DNA of 64,000 bases, from positions 1,850,001 to 1,914,000 of the forward strand of contig CP073261.1 of NCBI GenBank assembly GCA_019739335.1. The letters run 5' to 3'. This stretch comes from Erythrobacter sp. Lineage in GTDB: Bacteria; Pseudomonadota; Alphaproteobacteria; Sphingomonadales; Sphingomonadaceae. The translations under genes were made by a program, and so were the position numbers. The notes under the pieces were generated by a model, which was given only the letters and a program-made list of their open reading frames with translations, did no database searches and was not told where the DNA came from. Below, one piece after another: positions 8,481 through 17,371 of this stretch (positions within the stretch are counted from its first letter, which is position 1; every line of letters begins with the position of its first letter).

Positions 8481-9440
8481 ATGCCCCTGCACTGCGAACC
8501 CATCCTGCCGCAATTCGGCGCTGTCTGCTCCGGTCTCGACCTGACGCAGCCCCTGTCGCCCGCCGAAGTGAAGCAGGTGACCGACGCGATGGACCGCTAC
8601 GGCGTCACCGTCTGGCGCGATACCGGGCTGGATGACGAAGGCCATGTCGAATTCAGCCGCAATTTCGGCTATCTTGAACGGGTGCCCAAGCGGCCCGACG
8701 GGGCGCGGATGCGACTGCCCTATCGCGAGCTGTTCGATGCCTCGAACCTCAATCTGGATGGCGAAATTACCACCGATCCCGCAGCGGTGGAATACCGCAA
8801 GGGGGACCGGCTGTGGCACACCGACAGCGCCTTCCTCGAAAAGCGCACCAGCTATTCGCTCCTGCTCGCGCACATTGTCCCGCCCGCCGAGGCCGGGGGC
8901 GAGACCTGGTTCGCCGATGCCCGCACCGCCTATGACGACCTGCCGCAGGAAACCAAGGACCTGATCGCCGACAAGGTGGGCATCAATTCGCTCTGGTGGA
9001 GCCGCAAGAAGGCGGGAGCCGCAATCGACGAGGCCGACATCTACGAACGCCCGGTGGCGCGTCACCCCATCGTCCACACCCATGCCGGATCGGGCCGCAA
9101 GAGCCTGTTCATCGCCGCGCACACGATGGACATCGAAGGGATGGACAAGGCCGAGGGCCGCCAGCTGATCGCCGACCTGATCGCCCACACCACTCAGCCG
9201 AAGTATACCTTCCATTGGCAATGGAAGCCGGGTGACATGGTGATCTGGGACAACCTGTGTTCGATGCACAAGGGCGGCGAATACGATTACACCATGCACA
9301 AGCGCGACATGCGCCGCACCACAGTGCGCGAAGGCACCGAGCCGCACACGATGGATTCGGGCGACGATCCATACACCGCGCTGTTCGCGCAGAGCCCGCG
9401 CGCGGTAGACATCAACGCGGCGCGAGATGCGGGGCGTTAA
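8481..9440 (+). CDS. TauD/TfdA-family Fe(II)/2-oxoglutarate dioxygenase
   Basis: 319 residues from the ATG at 8481, which follows GAGAGGA; the longer frame to 8247 is antisense to a lipoprotein gene and is rejected. The facial triad is visible: HTDSAF (about residues 113-118, His and Asp) and a distal His in WDNLCSMHKGG (about 258-268), with the 2-oxoglutarate Arg expected in the RDMRRTTVRE segment. The family hydroxylates taurine, alkylsulfates, 2,4-D-type herbicides or related acids. The substrate is not predictable here. It stands alone between divergent and convergent genes and is followed by a terminator hairpin. Confidence 0.9.
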   Translation: MPLHCEPILPQFGAVCSGLDLTQPLSPAEVKQVTDAMDRYGVTVWRDTGLDDEGHVEFSRNFGYLERVPKRPDGARMRLPYRELFDASNLNLDGEITTDPAAVEYRKGDRLWHTDSAFLEKRTSYSLLLAHIVPPAEAGGETWFADARTAYDDLPQETKDLIADKVGINSLWWSRKKAGAAIDEADIYERPVARHPIVHTHAGSGRKSLFIAAHTMDIEGMDKAEGRQLIADLIAHTTQPKYTFHWQWKPGDMVIWDNLCSMHKGGEYDYTMHKRDMRRTTVREGTEPHTMDSGDDPYTALFAQSPRAVDINAARDAGR

Positions 9441-9460
9441 AGCGTCAGCCTGAAACTCAA

Positions 9461-9496
9461 AAACGCCCGGTCCTCCCTCTGGAGAACCGGGCGTTT
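9461..9496. terminator. Bidirectional Rho-independent terminator
   Basis: Long hairpin with arms 9461-9476 and 9481-9496 pairing almost perfectly around a 4-base loop. On the plus strand it ends the dioxygenase transcript. On the minus strand it is followed by a T-run and ends the transcript of the 27-aa peptide gene. Confidence 0.85.
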
Positions 9497-9542
9497 GCTT
9501 ATCCTTATCGCGCGGAGGCAGCGGCTCCGGCGCGAAGCCGCA

Positions 9543-9626
9543 CTAGACGAGGATCACGCTGAACAGCGAGGTGCTGATCGTGATTGCGGCCAGCGTCGAG
9601 AACAGGCGGGTTGCCATGAGGGTCAT
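9543..9626 (-). CDS. 27-residue hydrophobic peptide
   Basis: A short gene reading MTLMATRLFSTLAA then a hydrophobic stretch ending SVILV. It has a clear ribosome-binding site (AGGAG, 7 bases before the ATG) and sits alone between two strong terminators, which argues for a real transcription unit. It has one predicted membrane segment with a single Arg near the N-terminus and no cleavable signal. The alternative start is the internal ATG at 9617. The function is unknown: it could be a small membrane regulator, or a leader peptide. Confidence 0.5.
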   Translation of the reverse strand: MTLMATRLFSTLAAITISTSLFSVILV

Positions 9627-9784
9627 TTGAAAAGCTCCTGAGAAACCCCGCAGCGGCGGGGCGTGGCGTGCATATGGTGCGATGCAGCATCAAAGACAAA
9701 TGTCCGTTTTGCGGCATGTGTTGCGTGTTTTGCAACATCGAGATTCACGTTTTGTCAGGGCTGTTGCTCAGGGGCCGCACAACG

Positions 9785-9822
9785 AAAACGCCCGGCCCTC
9801 CGCAGGGAGGACCGGGCGCTTT
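9785..9822 (-). terminator. Rho-independent terminator of the DHA-kinase operon
   Basis: GC-rich stem of about 13 pairs with one bulged A (arms 9789-9801 and 9805-9818) and a 3-base loop. It is followed on the minus strand by TTTTCG. It lies 20 bases past the dhaK stop. Its upper stem resembles the terminator at 9461-9496. Confidence 0.8.
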
Positions 9823-9842
9823 CATTCAGCAAAATGGCTGGA

Positions 9843-10838
9843 TCAGAAGATCCGGCACGCCGTCGTCGCCGGTGCGGCAAGGTACTTTTCGATTTCGTCG
9901 TCCAGCTTGAGCAGGGTGATCGAGCAGCCCGCCATTTCGATGGCCGTGCAATATTCGCCCACGTAATTGCGCGCCACGGTCAGCCCGCGTGCTTCGCACA
10001 GCTGTGCGGCCTTGTTGTAGAGCACGTAGAGCTCAGCCGGGGGCGTGCCGCCGAGGCCGTTGACCATCAGCGCCACCCGGTCACCCGAAGCGAAGGGCAG
10101 GTCGTCCGCCACCGCATCGAACAGGATCTGGGTGATCTCGTCCGCGCTCTTGATCTTGGTACGCTCGCGCCCCGGCTCGCCATGGATGCCGACGCCGACT
10201 TCCATTTCATCGTCGCCAATGTCGAAGATCGTCGTGCCCTTGGCGGGCGGAATGCAGCTGGTGAGCGCGACGCCCATCGTGCGGACATTGGCGTTCACCT
10301 TCTCCGCCACGGACTTCACCTGCGCCAGGCTCTGGCCTTCCTCGGCGGCGGCACCGCAGGCCTTCATCACGAAGAAATTGCCCGCCACGCCGCGGCGGCC
10401 GACGGTGTAGAGCGAATCCTTCACCGCCACGTCGTCGTTGATGATGAACTGGTCGACCACGATATCCTCGGCCTGCGCCAGTTCGACAGCAGTATCCCAA
10501 GCCATCCGGTCGCCCTGGTAATTGTTCACCAGCACCAGCACGCCCGCCGGAGTGGCGAGCGCCTTAATCGTTTCATAGCATGCATCGACCGGCGGCGCAG
10601 CGAAGACCGGGCCTTGGCATGCGCCATCGAGCATGCCGGGCCCGACCGCCATCACGTGCGCGGGTTCGTGGCCGGAGCCGGAGCCCTGCACGATCGAGAC
10701 CTTGTCAGCGCGCGGGGCATCCTTGCGCTTGATCATCTGGAATTCGAGATTGCCTTCGAGCAGGTCCGGGTTGGCGGCGAGCACGCCGGCCATGAACTCG
10801 GGCACGAATTGGGCGGGATCGTTGACGAACTTTTTCAT
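9843..10838 (-). CDS. dhaK: Dihydroxyacetone kinase subunit DhaK
   Basis: 331-residue substrate-binding subunit that holds dihydroxyacetone covalently on a histidine (family knowledge). Visible are MKKFVNDPAQFVPEFMAG at the N-terminus, the GSGSGHEPAH glycine/histidine loop (about residues 52-61) and LVLVNNYQGDRMAWD (about 103-117), whose Asp is the usual catalytic base. It is last in a leftward operon: aldolase, HAD phosphatase, DhaL, DhaK. No DhaM phosphotransfer subunit is nearby, so either DhaM is encoded elsewhere or the pair uses ATP directly. Confidence 0.93.
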   Translation of the reverse strand: MKKFVNDPAQFVPEFMAGVLAANPDLLEGNLEFQMIKRKDAPRADKVSIVQGSGSGHEPAHVMAVGPGMLDGACQGPVFAAPPVDACYETIKALATPAGVLVLVNNYQGDRMAWDTAVELAQAEDIVVDQFIINDDVAVKDSLYTVGRRGVAGNFFVMKACGAAAEEGQSLAQVKSVAEKVNANVRTMGVALTSCIPPAKGTTIFDIGDDEMEVGVGIHGEPGRERTKIKSADEITQILFDAVADDLPFASGDRVALMVNGLGGTPPAELYVLYNKAAQLCEARGLTVARNYVGEYCTAIEMAGCSITLLKLDDEIEKYLAAPATTACRIF

Positions 10839-10868
10839 TGTGATGGTCCTCTCCAGTAACAGTTGAAT

Positions 10869-11540
10869 CTATGCGACGGCCTTGGCCACCTCGGGGGCAG
10901 TGGCGGTCCGGTCCACGCCGAATGCCTTGCACCAGTCGGTCAGGATGGTGGCAATGGCGACGATGCCCGGATCGGGAGTATCGCCGCTGCGCTCGCCCAC
11001 CTGGCTGGCGCGGCCCCGACGGGCGACGAGGCTGCGGGTGGCATCGACGGCGTTATCGGCGATGTCGGCGCAGTCCTTCAGCAGCGCGGCCGGATCGCTC
11101 GTTGCATCGGCTGCCTTCAACCGCTCGCTGACCGGGATCAGTGCATCGAGCAGGGTCTTGTCGCCCAGTTGCGCGCCGCCACGCGCCATGATGCCATCGA
11201 CCGCATTGCCGATCATCGCCGCCAGTTCTTCGAGCGTCACCTCGGTCTTTCCCTTGGCGATCACGCCTGCTTTCATGAAGCCGGTGCACCAGATCGGGCC
11301 GGAGGAACCGCCGATGTGCTTGCTCATCAGCATCGACAGCTTGATCAGCATGGCACCGATATCGGGCTTCTCGATCGCCGGCAGGTCAGCCTTGATGATC
11401 CTGAACCCGGTCGCCAGCGAAGTGCCGAAATCGCCGTCTCCCGCCAGCCCGTCGAGATCGGAAAAATAGTGTTCGTTGCGCAGCACCGTGTCGGCGGTGG
11501 TGTCGATCGCTTTTTCGATATTGGCTTGCGAAATGGCCAT
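10869..11540 (-). CDS. dhaL: Dihydroxyacetone kinase subunit DhaL
   Basis: 223-residue nucleotide-binding subunit that transfers phosphate to DhaK-bound dihydroxyacetone, giving DHAP. The Mg/ADP site DGLAGDGDFGTSL (about residues 30-42), KHIGGSSGP (about 74-82) and the C-terminal DPGIVAIATIL match DhaL. It lies 30 bases upstream of dhaK on the same strand and 25 bases after the HAD gene. The length (about 210-220) fits a stand-alone DhaL rather than a fused ATP-dependent DAK. Confidence 0.92.
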   Translation of the reverse strand: MAISQANIEKAIDTTADTVLRNEHYFSDLDGLAGDGDFGTSLATGFRIIKADLPAIEKPDIGAMLIKLSMLMSKHIGGSSGPIWCTGFMKAGVIAKGKTEVTLEELAAMIGNAVDGIMARGGAQLGDKTLLDALIPVSERLKAADATSDPAALLKDCADIADNAVDATRSLVARRGRASQVGERSGDTPDPGIVAIATILTDWCKAFGVDRTATAPEVAKAVA

Positions 11541-11565
11541 TGGTTGTCTCTCTCCGTGGTCGGTT

Positions 11566-12288
11566 TCAGCCCGCTGTCGTCAGCGCGGCAAGGTCTGCAA
11601 GTGTCACTTCGGGCTCCGGCGCATCGCCCAGTTCGGGCACTACGCGCGCGGCCTCGGTAAAGTCTTCCTCCACCGTATAGGTGCTGGCGGTGATGAGCAC
11701 GGGATAGCCCGCACCATGCGCCGCGAGCAAGCCGTTGCGGCTGTCCTCGATCACCACACATTCGCGCGGATCGATCCCCAGCGATTGGGTAGCAAGGTGG
11801 TAGATCGCCGGATCGGGCTTCTTCTTCGCCACCACGTCGCCCGCGTGGACGAATTCGAACGCCGCCTTGCGCTCCGGCCCGAACAGATCGAGCACCGCGT
11901 CGATGAACTTGGGGTTCGACGTGGTGCAAACCCCCAGCCGCACGCCTGCCGCCATCGCTTCGTCAACGATCCGCAGAACGCCGGGGCGCACGGGGAGTTC
12001 GCCGACGAGGGCCGAGGTGATCGCGGTCTTTTCCTTGTGCAGCGCGGCGATGAGCTCATCCCGCCCGCCGTGCTGCGCCACCGCGTCTTCCGGCCAGCCG
12101 AACTCGTCAAAATAGGCGCGCATCCGTTCCTTGCCGCCAGCGGTGAGGAGCAGCCGACCATAAAGCTCGACACTCCATTCGGCATCGATTCCGAACGCGG
12201 CAAAGGCGCGGTTGAAGCCGACCCGGTGCGCATCGCGCTCGGTATCGACCAGCACGCCGTCACAATCGAAGACGATGGCTTTGACCAT
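11566..12288 (-). CDS. HAD-superfamily sugar-phosphate phosphatase (CbbY/beta-PGM-like)
   Basis: 240 residues from the ATG at 12288, which overlaps the aldolase stop by one base (TGATG); upstream frame extension lies inside the aldolase and is rejected. HAD motif I is VFDCDGVLVDTE (Asp8/Asp10). Motif II is CTTSNP, motif III is the Lys in KKKPDPAIYH, and motif IV is VVIEDSRNGL. The cap is of the small helical type used by phosphoglucomutase- and CbbY-like enzymes. The operon suggests it dephosphorylates a sugar bisphosphate or phosphate made or consumed by the aldolase/DHA-kinase set. Confidence 0.88.
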   Translation of the reverse strand: MVKAIVFDCDGVLVDTERDAHRVGFNRAFAAFGIDAEWSVELYGRLLLTAGGKERMRAYFDEFGWPEDAVAQHGGRDELIAALHKEKTAITSALVGELPVRPGVLRIVDEAMAAGVRLGVCTTSNPKFIDAVLDLFGPERKAAFEFVHAGDVVAKKKPDPAIYHLATQSLGIDPRECVVIEDSRNGLLAAHGAGYPVLITASTYTVEEDFTEAARVVPELGDAPEPEVTLADLAALTTAG

Positions 12289-13175
12289 CAGACGGGCACC
12301 TGCTGACTGGCGAAGAACTTCTCGCCCTGCCCGGTGCCGCCGAACTTCTCGATAAAGCCGTGGAACAGGCTCTTGCACGCCTGGTACTGCGCGTCGATCA
12401 CCCGCAGCGGCTCGTAATCGTTGGGCTTGGCCGCCCGATAGGCGTCCACGCTTTCGATGTAGACGTGCTTGAGGTTGGTCGAAATGTTGATCTTGGCCGC
12501 GCCCCGCGCAATCGCCTTGGCGAAGGTCTCGTCCGAAAGCCCGGTGCCGCCGTGCAGCGCCATCGGCGTGCGGGTGAGGCGGTTGATCGCTTCGATCCGG
12601 TCGAAGTCGACCACCGGCTCGCCGCGATAGAAGCCGTGCGCGGTGCCCACGGCGCAGGCAAAGGCGCTGAGGTCCAGCGCATCGCAGAACCGTTTGGCAT
12701 CTTCCGGATCAGTCAGGACGCTGTCGGCCTCGTCCACCACCATGTCGTCTTCCACGCCCATGATCTGGCCCAGTTCGGCTTCCATGCCGACGTTGTACCG
12801 CTCGGCAATCTCGCGCACCCGCAGCGACTGGGCGAGGTTTTCCTCGAACGGCAGTTCGCTCGCGTCGATCATGATCGAGGTCCAGCCTTCTCGCGCGCAT
12901 TGCTCGATCATCGGCAGGTCGTGGCAATGGTCGAGATGCAGCACGACCGGCACCGGCGAGTCCTCCGCCACGGTGCGCACCCAGCTGACGATTTCGCGGT
13001 GGCTGTAGTGCAGGATGGTTTTCGAAGAGGTTTGGCAGATCACCGGCGCGCCCAGTTCCTCCGCAGCCTTCACCATCGCCTTGGTGGTGGAATAGTCGAC
13101 CAGGTTGAACGCGGCGACCGCGTAACCATTGTCCATTGCGTGCCGCAGCAGCGGCTTCATGTTGACGAGTGGCAT
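12288..13175 (-). CDS. Class II ketose-bisphosphate aldolase (fructose/tagatose type)
   Basis: 295 residues from the ATG at 13175, preceded by GGGAG; a longer frame is rejected because it lacks a ribosome-binding site. Zn-dependent class II features are visible: VVLHLDHCHD with two Zn-ligand His, EAELGQIMGVEDD, ACAVGTAHGFY, MALHGGTGLSDE and KINISTNLK. It cleaves a ketose (bis)phosphate to DHAP plus an aldehyde. It is first gene of a leftward operon with the HAD phosphatase and DhaL/DhaK, so the pathway produces or recovers DHA/DHAP from an unidentified sugar. GatY/KbaY/FbaA subtypes cannot be separated by eye. Confidence 0.88.
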   Translation of the reverse strand: MPLVNMKPLLRHAMDNGYAVAAFNLVDYSTTKAMVKAAEELGAPVICQTSSKTILHYSHREIVSWVRTVAEDSPVPVVLHLDHCHDLPMIEQCAREGWTSIMIDASELPFEENLAQSLRVREIAERYNVGMEAELGQIMGVEDDMVVDEADSVLTDPEDAKRFCDALDLSAFACAVGTAHGFYRGEPVVDFDRIEAINRLTRTPMALHGGTGLSDETFAKAIARGAAKINISTNLKHVYIESVDAYRAAKPNDYEPLRVIDAQYQACKSLFHGFIEKFGGTGQGEKFFASQQVPV

Positions 13176-13336
13176 TTCGTGCTCCCTACGATAGCCGTGA
13201 CAGGCCGCCCACAATGATTGTGTCCGGCTTTTCGAATCGCAGCCATAGCGAGAGATACGGCGGCAAACCACCCGCTATCGGCGCGATTTTTCGCATCGAG
13301 ATTGAAAATGTCCGAAAACAGGATGGCTCCTATAGG

Positions 13337-14647
13337 CTACAGGCTGCTCAACAACAGCCCGCCCGCAGCCGAGACTGCGAGCACTGCCAGTATCGACCAT
13401 TTCGCACGGAAAATCAGTACGCAGGCAATCATAGCGAGCAGCGCAGCGCGCCAATCAAACGTCGACCAATCGGGTGTGTAGAGTCGGAATGGACCGACGC
13501 GGGTCTCCCCCATCACTGCGAAGATGACATGCAGGAAGAACCATGCCGTGAGGTTGGCAATGACCCCCACCACCGATGCGGTGATCGCCGCCAGCGCGCC
13601 TTTCAGCCGCACCGCATTGCCCAGCCGGTCGATCCACGGGGCCATGGCGAAAATCCACAGGAAGCACGGCGCAAAGGTGACCCAGGTGGTCAGCCCCGCT
13701 CCCAGCAATCCGGCCACTAACGGCGTGAACGGATCAGGCGCGCGGTAGGCCGCCAGATAGCCGACGAACTGCGTCACCAGGATCAGCGGCCCCGGCGTGG
13801 TTTCCGCCAGCCCCAGCCCATCGGCCATTTCCCCGGCTTCCAGCCATCCGAACCCCTGCACGGCTTCCTGCGCCATATAGGCGAGCACGGCGTAGGCGCC
13901 GCCGAACGTCACCACCGCCATTTGCGAGAAGAAGCTGCCGATGTCCCACAGCACATGGTCGCGCCCGAGGGTGGCGGCGACCAATACCATCGGGATGGCC
14001 CAGATCACCCCCCACACCGCGATGGCGATAGCAGTGGATCGCCACGGTCGGGTTGAGTCTCCTTCGACGGGCCCGGCAGCTTTCAGCGCCAGCCATTCCG
14101 GCTTGGCCCGCGCGGCAATCATTCCCAGCACGCCCGCGCCCAGAATGATCGCCGGAAACGGCAGGTTGAACAGGAACAGCGCCACGAAGGCACCCAGCGC
14201 TACCGCCTGTTTGAAGCGCGTATCCAGCGCCCGCCCCGCAATCCGGATCAGCGCCTGCAACACGATCGCCAGCACCGCTGCCTTCACCCCAAGAAACAGC
14301 GCCGCGAACCGGCCAAGATTGGCCGCCACCGCGTAGAGTAGCGACAGGATGAGGATGATGAGCGCACCGGGAATGACGAACAGCAATCCCGCCGCGATGC
14401 CCCCTTTCCACCCGTGCAGCCGCCAGCCCGCCCAGGTCGCCAGTTGCTGCGCTTCGGGGCCGGGCAGCAGGTGGCAGAAATTGAGCGCGTGGAGATAGTC
14501 CTCCTCCCGCACCCAGCGCCGTTCCTCCACCAGTTCGCGGTGCATCAGCGCGATCTGCCCGGCGGGGCCGCCAAAGCTCAGCAATCCGATGCGCAAGAAT
14601 GCGCGCAGGAGTTGAGGAAAAGAGGGAGTGGTGACATCATTCGCCAT
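13337..14647 (-). CDS. chrA: Chromate-transport family (CHR) protein
   Basis: 436 residues from the ATG at 14647 (MANDVTTPSF). The gene encodes a fused, two-domain ChrA-like inner-membrane protein with about ten or more helices. The first CHR half has FLRIGLLSFGGPAGQIALMH (about residues 15-34) and HLLPGPEAQQLATWAG. The second half repeats the pattern with SQMAVVTFGGAYAVLAYM, GLAETTPGPLILVTQFVGY and PCFLWIF. The family confers chromate efflux or sulfate-type transport. No regulator is adjacent. It is the last core gene before island A, reading away from it. Confidence 0.9.
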   Translation of the reverse strand: MANDVTTPSFPQLLRAFLRIGLLSFGGPAGQIALMHRELVEERRWVREEDYLHALNFCHLLPGPEAQQLATWAGWRLHGWKGGIAAGLLFVIPGALIILILSLLYAVAANLGRFAALFLGVKAAVLAIVLQALIRIAGRALDTRFKQAVALGAFVALFLFNLPFPAIILGAGVLGMIAARAKPEWLALKAAGPVEGDSTRPWRSTAIAIAVWGVIWAIPMVLVAATLGRDHVLWDIGSFFSQMAVVTFGGAYAVLAYMAQEAVQGFGWLEAGEMADGLGLAETTPGPLILVTQFVGYLAAYRAPDPFTPLVAGLLGAGLTTWVTFAPCFLWIFAMAPWIDRLGNAVRLKGALAAITASVVGVIANLTAWFFLHVIFAVMGETRVGPFRLYTPDWSTFDWRAALLAMIACVLIFRAKWSILAVLAVSAAGGLLLSSL

Positions 14648-14837
14648 GCATACCTCGCAAAAGTCCGGTCCCCTTGCAGCGACAACGAGGCAACACTTGA
14701 GCCGAATAGGCTGACCGGGAGGCTGCTCAACCCCGGTGGCTCGCGATTGACGGCGGCTTTCGCGCTTGGCCAACACTGATCATGTGTTGACCAGACACGA
14801 CCTCTCGTGGCAAGCGGCCCAGCACCGCAAGGGGCAC

Positions 14838-14877
14838 GCGGGTGTAGCTCAATGGTAGAGCAGCAGCTTCCCAAGCT
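14838..14877 (+). repeat. attL of island A: 5' half of tRNA-Gly(CCC), non-functional
   Basis: Exact 40-base copy of the 5' half of the intact tRNA-Gly at 37163-37236. It lacks the variable region, T-arm and acceptor 3' strand, so it cannot fold as a tRNA. It marks the left junction. Confidence 0.85.
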
Positions 14878-15179
14878 CAGCACAACTGCACAATTCCTGG
14901 CTTTCTCGTGTAAAAACCGCCCGGATTGCATCACAGAGTTTCAATAACATAGGAATGGAGTGTAAAAAATTTTGGCTGCCGATGATTGTCTAACAGGGTG
15001 GCCGAGATTCACCTCAAAGATGATCCTCGTCGCCGCGTTCCGGATCCTAAACGCCTAGGTTTTCAGCGACCCCCATCTACCATTCCGGTGACAAGGGGAT
15101 CGGCCTAATTACAGCATGATGAGCCGAGAACTGATTTGTAATTGTACAAATCGAGGCTAGCTTCGTGCCCTTAGAGCAG
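14878..15179. other. Non-coding left end of island A with TGTAAAAA repeats
   Basis: No convincing gene is present. Two TGTAAAAA copies lie at 14909-14916 and 14961-14968. Related copies lie near the other end (37111-37118 and 37123-37130). They are candidate arm-type recombinase sites. The segment is AT-richer than the core chromosome to the left. Confidence 0.5.
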
Positions 15180-16376
15180 TTAGCATCGGCCAGTTACAGG
15201 CTGCAAGGTCGGGTGAGCGCGACCTAAATGCTCATGAACGGACCTAGCTATGGCGGTCGCGAGGTCGACTGGAACGGCATTACCTAGCTGCCTCATAGTT
15301 TCAGTCCACGAACCGTGAAACACGAAATCATCGGGAAATGTCTGCAGTCTAGCACTTTCGCGGATGGTGAAATAACGCACCGTTCCATCGGAACGACGTA
15401 ACATATTCTCGCCACCTGGAACTCCGTGCACTCCGGCCTTCAATGTCTTTGCCGGCTCGTCAAGCGTGCTACCGGTGTGGCCGGGATAGGACCGAGCACC
15501 AGGCTGGAATCGATGATCTGCATGGTCAAGATTGATATTACCCAGCTCGGGTTCGCCCAGCCCAACGAATGCGTCACGCGCCGTACGCCAGGGACGCGCG
15601 TCGGGATTGGAGCTAAGCCGCTCCGCTGCAATTTTCGCCTTCGGATTTTCGGGGCGGTGACGCTTCGCAATTCGATGCGCGTGCCAATAGTCACCCGAGC
15701 GATATTGCGACCATAGGAGTGCGTCGCGTGAAAAGGTTTCGCGGGGGAACGACCACTCGACCCCGATGTCTGAGCGGAAACCGACGAAGAAGACACGCTC
15801 TCGCTTCTGCGGGACCCCGAAGTTGGCCGCATTCAAAACCTTCGGAGGGAGTACCCGATAGGCAAGATCGGCCGAACCGTTCGATGTATGATGCTGCTCA
15901 AGGCGGGCGCGGTGGTCGAGCCACTTCTCGCCGTCGCGTAGCGCGATCATAGGATAAGAAAGCTGAAGATAGATGTATGAAAAGTAGATCGAAAAAGTCT
16001 CGCGGGTTAGCCCCTTAACGTTTTCAAAAATGAAGGCGCGCGGCTTGGTTTCGCGAACTACGCGCACCGCTTCGCTCCACATATCTCGATGATCGTGTTG
16101 GGCACGATGACGTCCGCCCATTGAGAACGGTTGGCACGGCGGGCCGCCGGCCACAAGATCGACTTTTTCCTCGAGATGGGTGAATGAAAACGCTCGCACA
16201 TCACCTTCCCGTGGGGTCGGCCAGTTTTTGACCCACTCGGCGCCCCGCGCTCGATTCTCCCGGATCGTGTCACAACACCAACGGTCCCATTCGACAATGT
16301 CGACTGGGAGAAATCCAGCCCGACTGATGCCAAGACCCAGTCCACCGGCGCCTGAAAAAAGTTCGATCGCCTTCAT
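15180..16376 (-). CDS. DNA (cytosine-5-)-methyltransferase
   Basis: 398 residues from the ATG at 16376, which has AGGGACAGGA before it; the frame open to 16469 adds a non-homologous leader. All main C5-MTase motifs are visible: motif I AIELFSGAGGLGLG (about residues 3-16), motif IV GGPPCQPFS (catalytic Cys81), motif VI FENV (about 117-120), motif VIII QKRERVFFVG, and motif X RQLGNAVP near the C-terminus. The variable target-recognition region lies between VIII and X. It is the leftmost gene of island A and reads toward the left end. It may protect DNA from a nuclease encoded to its right. The recognition sequence is unknown. Confidence 0.93.
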   Translation of the reverse strand: MKAIELFSGAGGLGLGISRAGFLPVDIVEWDRWCCDTIRENRARGAEWVKNWPTPREGDVRAFSFTHLEEKVDLVAGGPPCQPFSMGGRHRAQHDHRDMWSEAVRVVRETKPRAFIFENVKGLTRETFSIYFSYIYLQLSYPMIALRDGEKWLDHRARLEQHHTSNGSADLAYRVLPPKVLNAANFGVPQKRERVFFVGFRSDIGVEWSFPRETFSRDALLWSQYRSGDYWHAHRIAKRHRPENPKAKIAAERLSSNPDARPWRTARDAFVGLGEPELGNINLDHADHRFQPGARSYPGHTGSTLDEPAKTLKAGVHGVPGGENMLRRSDGTVRYFTIRESARLQTFPDDFVFHGSWTETMRQLGNAVPVDLATAIARSVHEHLGRAHPTLQPVTGRC

Positions 16377-16670
16377 TCCTGTCCCTCGAGAAATCTCCGC
16401 AACCCGCACTTTTGCAGTCACCCTTTTTCGAAACTCAAATTGCCATACAAGCGGGTCTCCCCAGCCCATAACTACAAAGCAGGCTGAACGACCGTTTCAC
16501 TTGCTCAGCCCATGCGATTACGGCCGCAAGCCAATTGGTCCAAAACCAAACCAAAATCTACTGAAGCGGTTTGATGCGTCCAGTGTCCTCTCAGCACTGG
16601 GGAGGTTAATCGGACCTGTCATCATCAAATCTCTTATCGCCATAAGAAGCCAAAGCGGCTAGTTCAGACT

Positions 16671-17309
16671 ATGCCCGCCCTTCAAAATCGATCTCACGCC
16701 GTAATGGCTCAGCGACATGAGGCCGCTGACAGCGTCGATGATTTTCCAACGCCACCTTGGGCAACCCGCGCGCTTTTAGAGCATGTGATCGGTCGAGAAA
16801 ATGTCATCGGGCAAACCTGCTTCGAGCCAGCGTGCGGCCGGGGATATATGGCTGAACCGCTCAGATCGTATTTTGCGAGGGTCCTCGCCAGCGACATTGT
16901 GGACTATCATTATGGCGATGTTGGGGATTTCCTCAGTGCCAGGTTACCCAACGGTGTGGATTGGGTTATCACCAACCCCCCATTCCGCTTGGCCGAGGCC
17001 TTCTTCCACCGAGCAATTGGTTTCGCGAATGTTGGTGTTGCCCTTCTTGTGCGCACCGTGTTTCTTGAGGGTATTGGACGCCTTGAGCGGGTGTTCTCCA
17101 AGAACCCTCCATCCTTGGTAGCACAATTCTCCGAGCGTGTGCCAATGGTACGCGGCAGATTGGATCCCAAGGCATCGACTGCCACTGGATACGCCTGGGT
17201 GGTATGGAACAAGCCGCCTGGTAGAGAAACGCGCCTAATTTGGATTCCACCCTGTCGAAAGCTGCTCGAATTAGACACGGACTATGTACCCGCAATCGCC
17301 AGCGTGTGA
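16671..17309 (+). CDS. Phage-type N6/N4 DNA methyltransferase
   Basis: 212-residue SAM-dependent methyltransferase. Motif I is FEPACGRGYMAEPL (residues 51-64) and motif IV is NPPF (102-105), the amino-methyltransferase signature. The opening DDFPTPPWATRALLEHV resembles small methylases of prophages and islands. The gene runs divergently from the C5 methyltransferase with about 290 bases between them. An in-frame ATG at codon 12 (16704) is an alternative start; neither has a strong ribosome-binding site. Adenine versus cytosine-N4 specificity cannot be told from NPPF alone. Confidence 0.82.
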   Translation: MPALQNRSHAVMAQRHEAADSVDDFPTPPWATRALLEHVIGRENVIGQTCFEPACGRGYMAEPLRSYFARVLASDIVDYHYGDVGDFLSARLPNGVDWVITNPPFRLAEAFFHRAIGFANVGVALLVRTVFLEGIGRLERVFSKNPPSLVAQFSERVPMVRGRLDPKASTATGYAWVVWNKPPGRETRLIWIPPCRKLLELDTDYVPAIASV

Positions 17310-17371
17310 AATCGAGCCGTTGAGGCTGCAGACCAACAATATGAACATGGTAGCGTTTTCGAGAACAGCGA

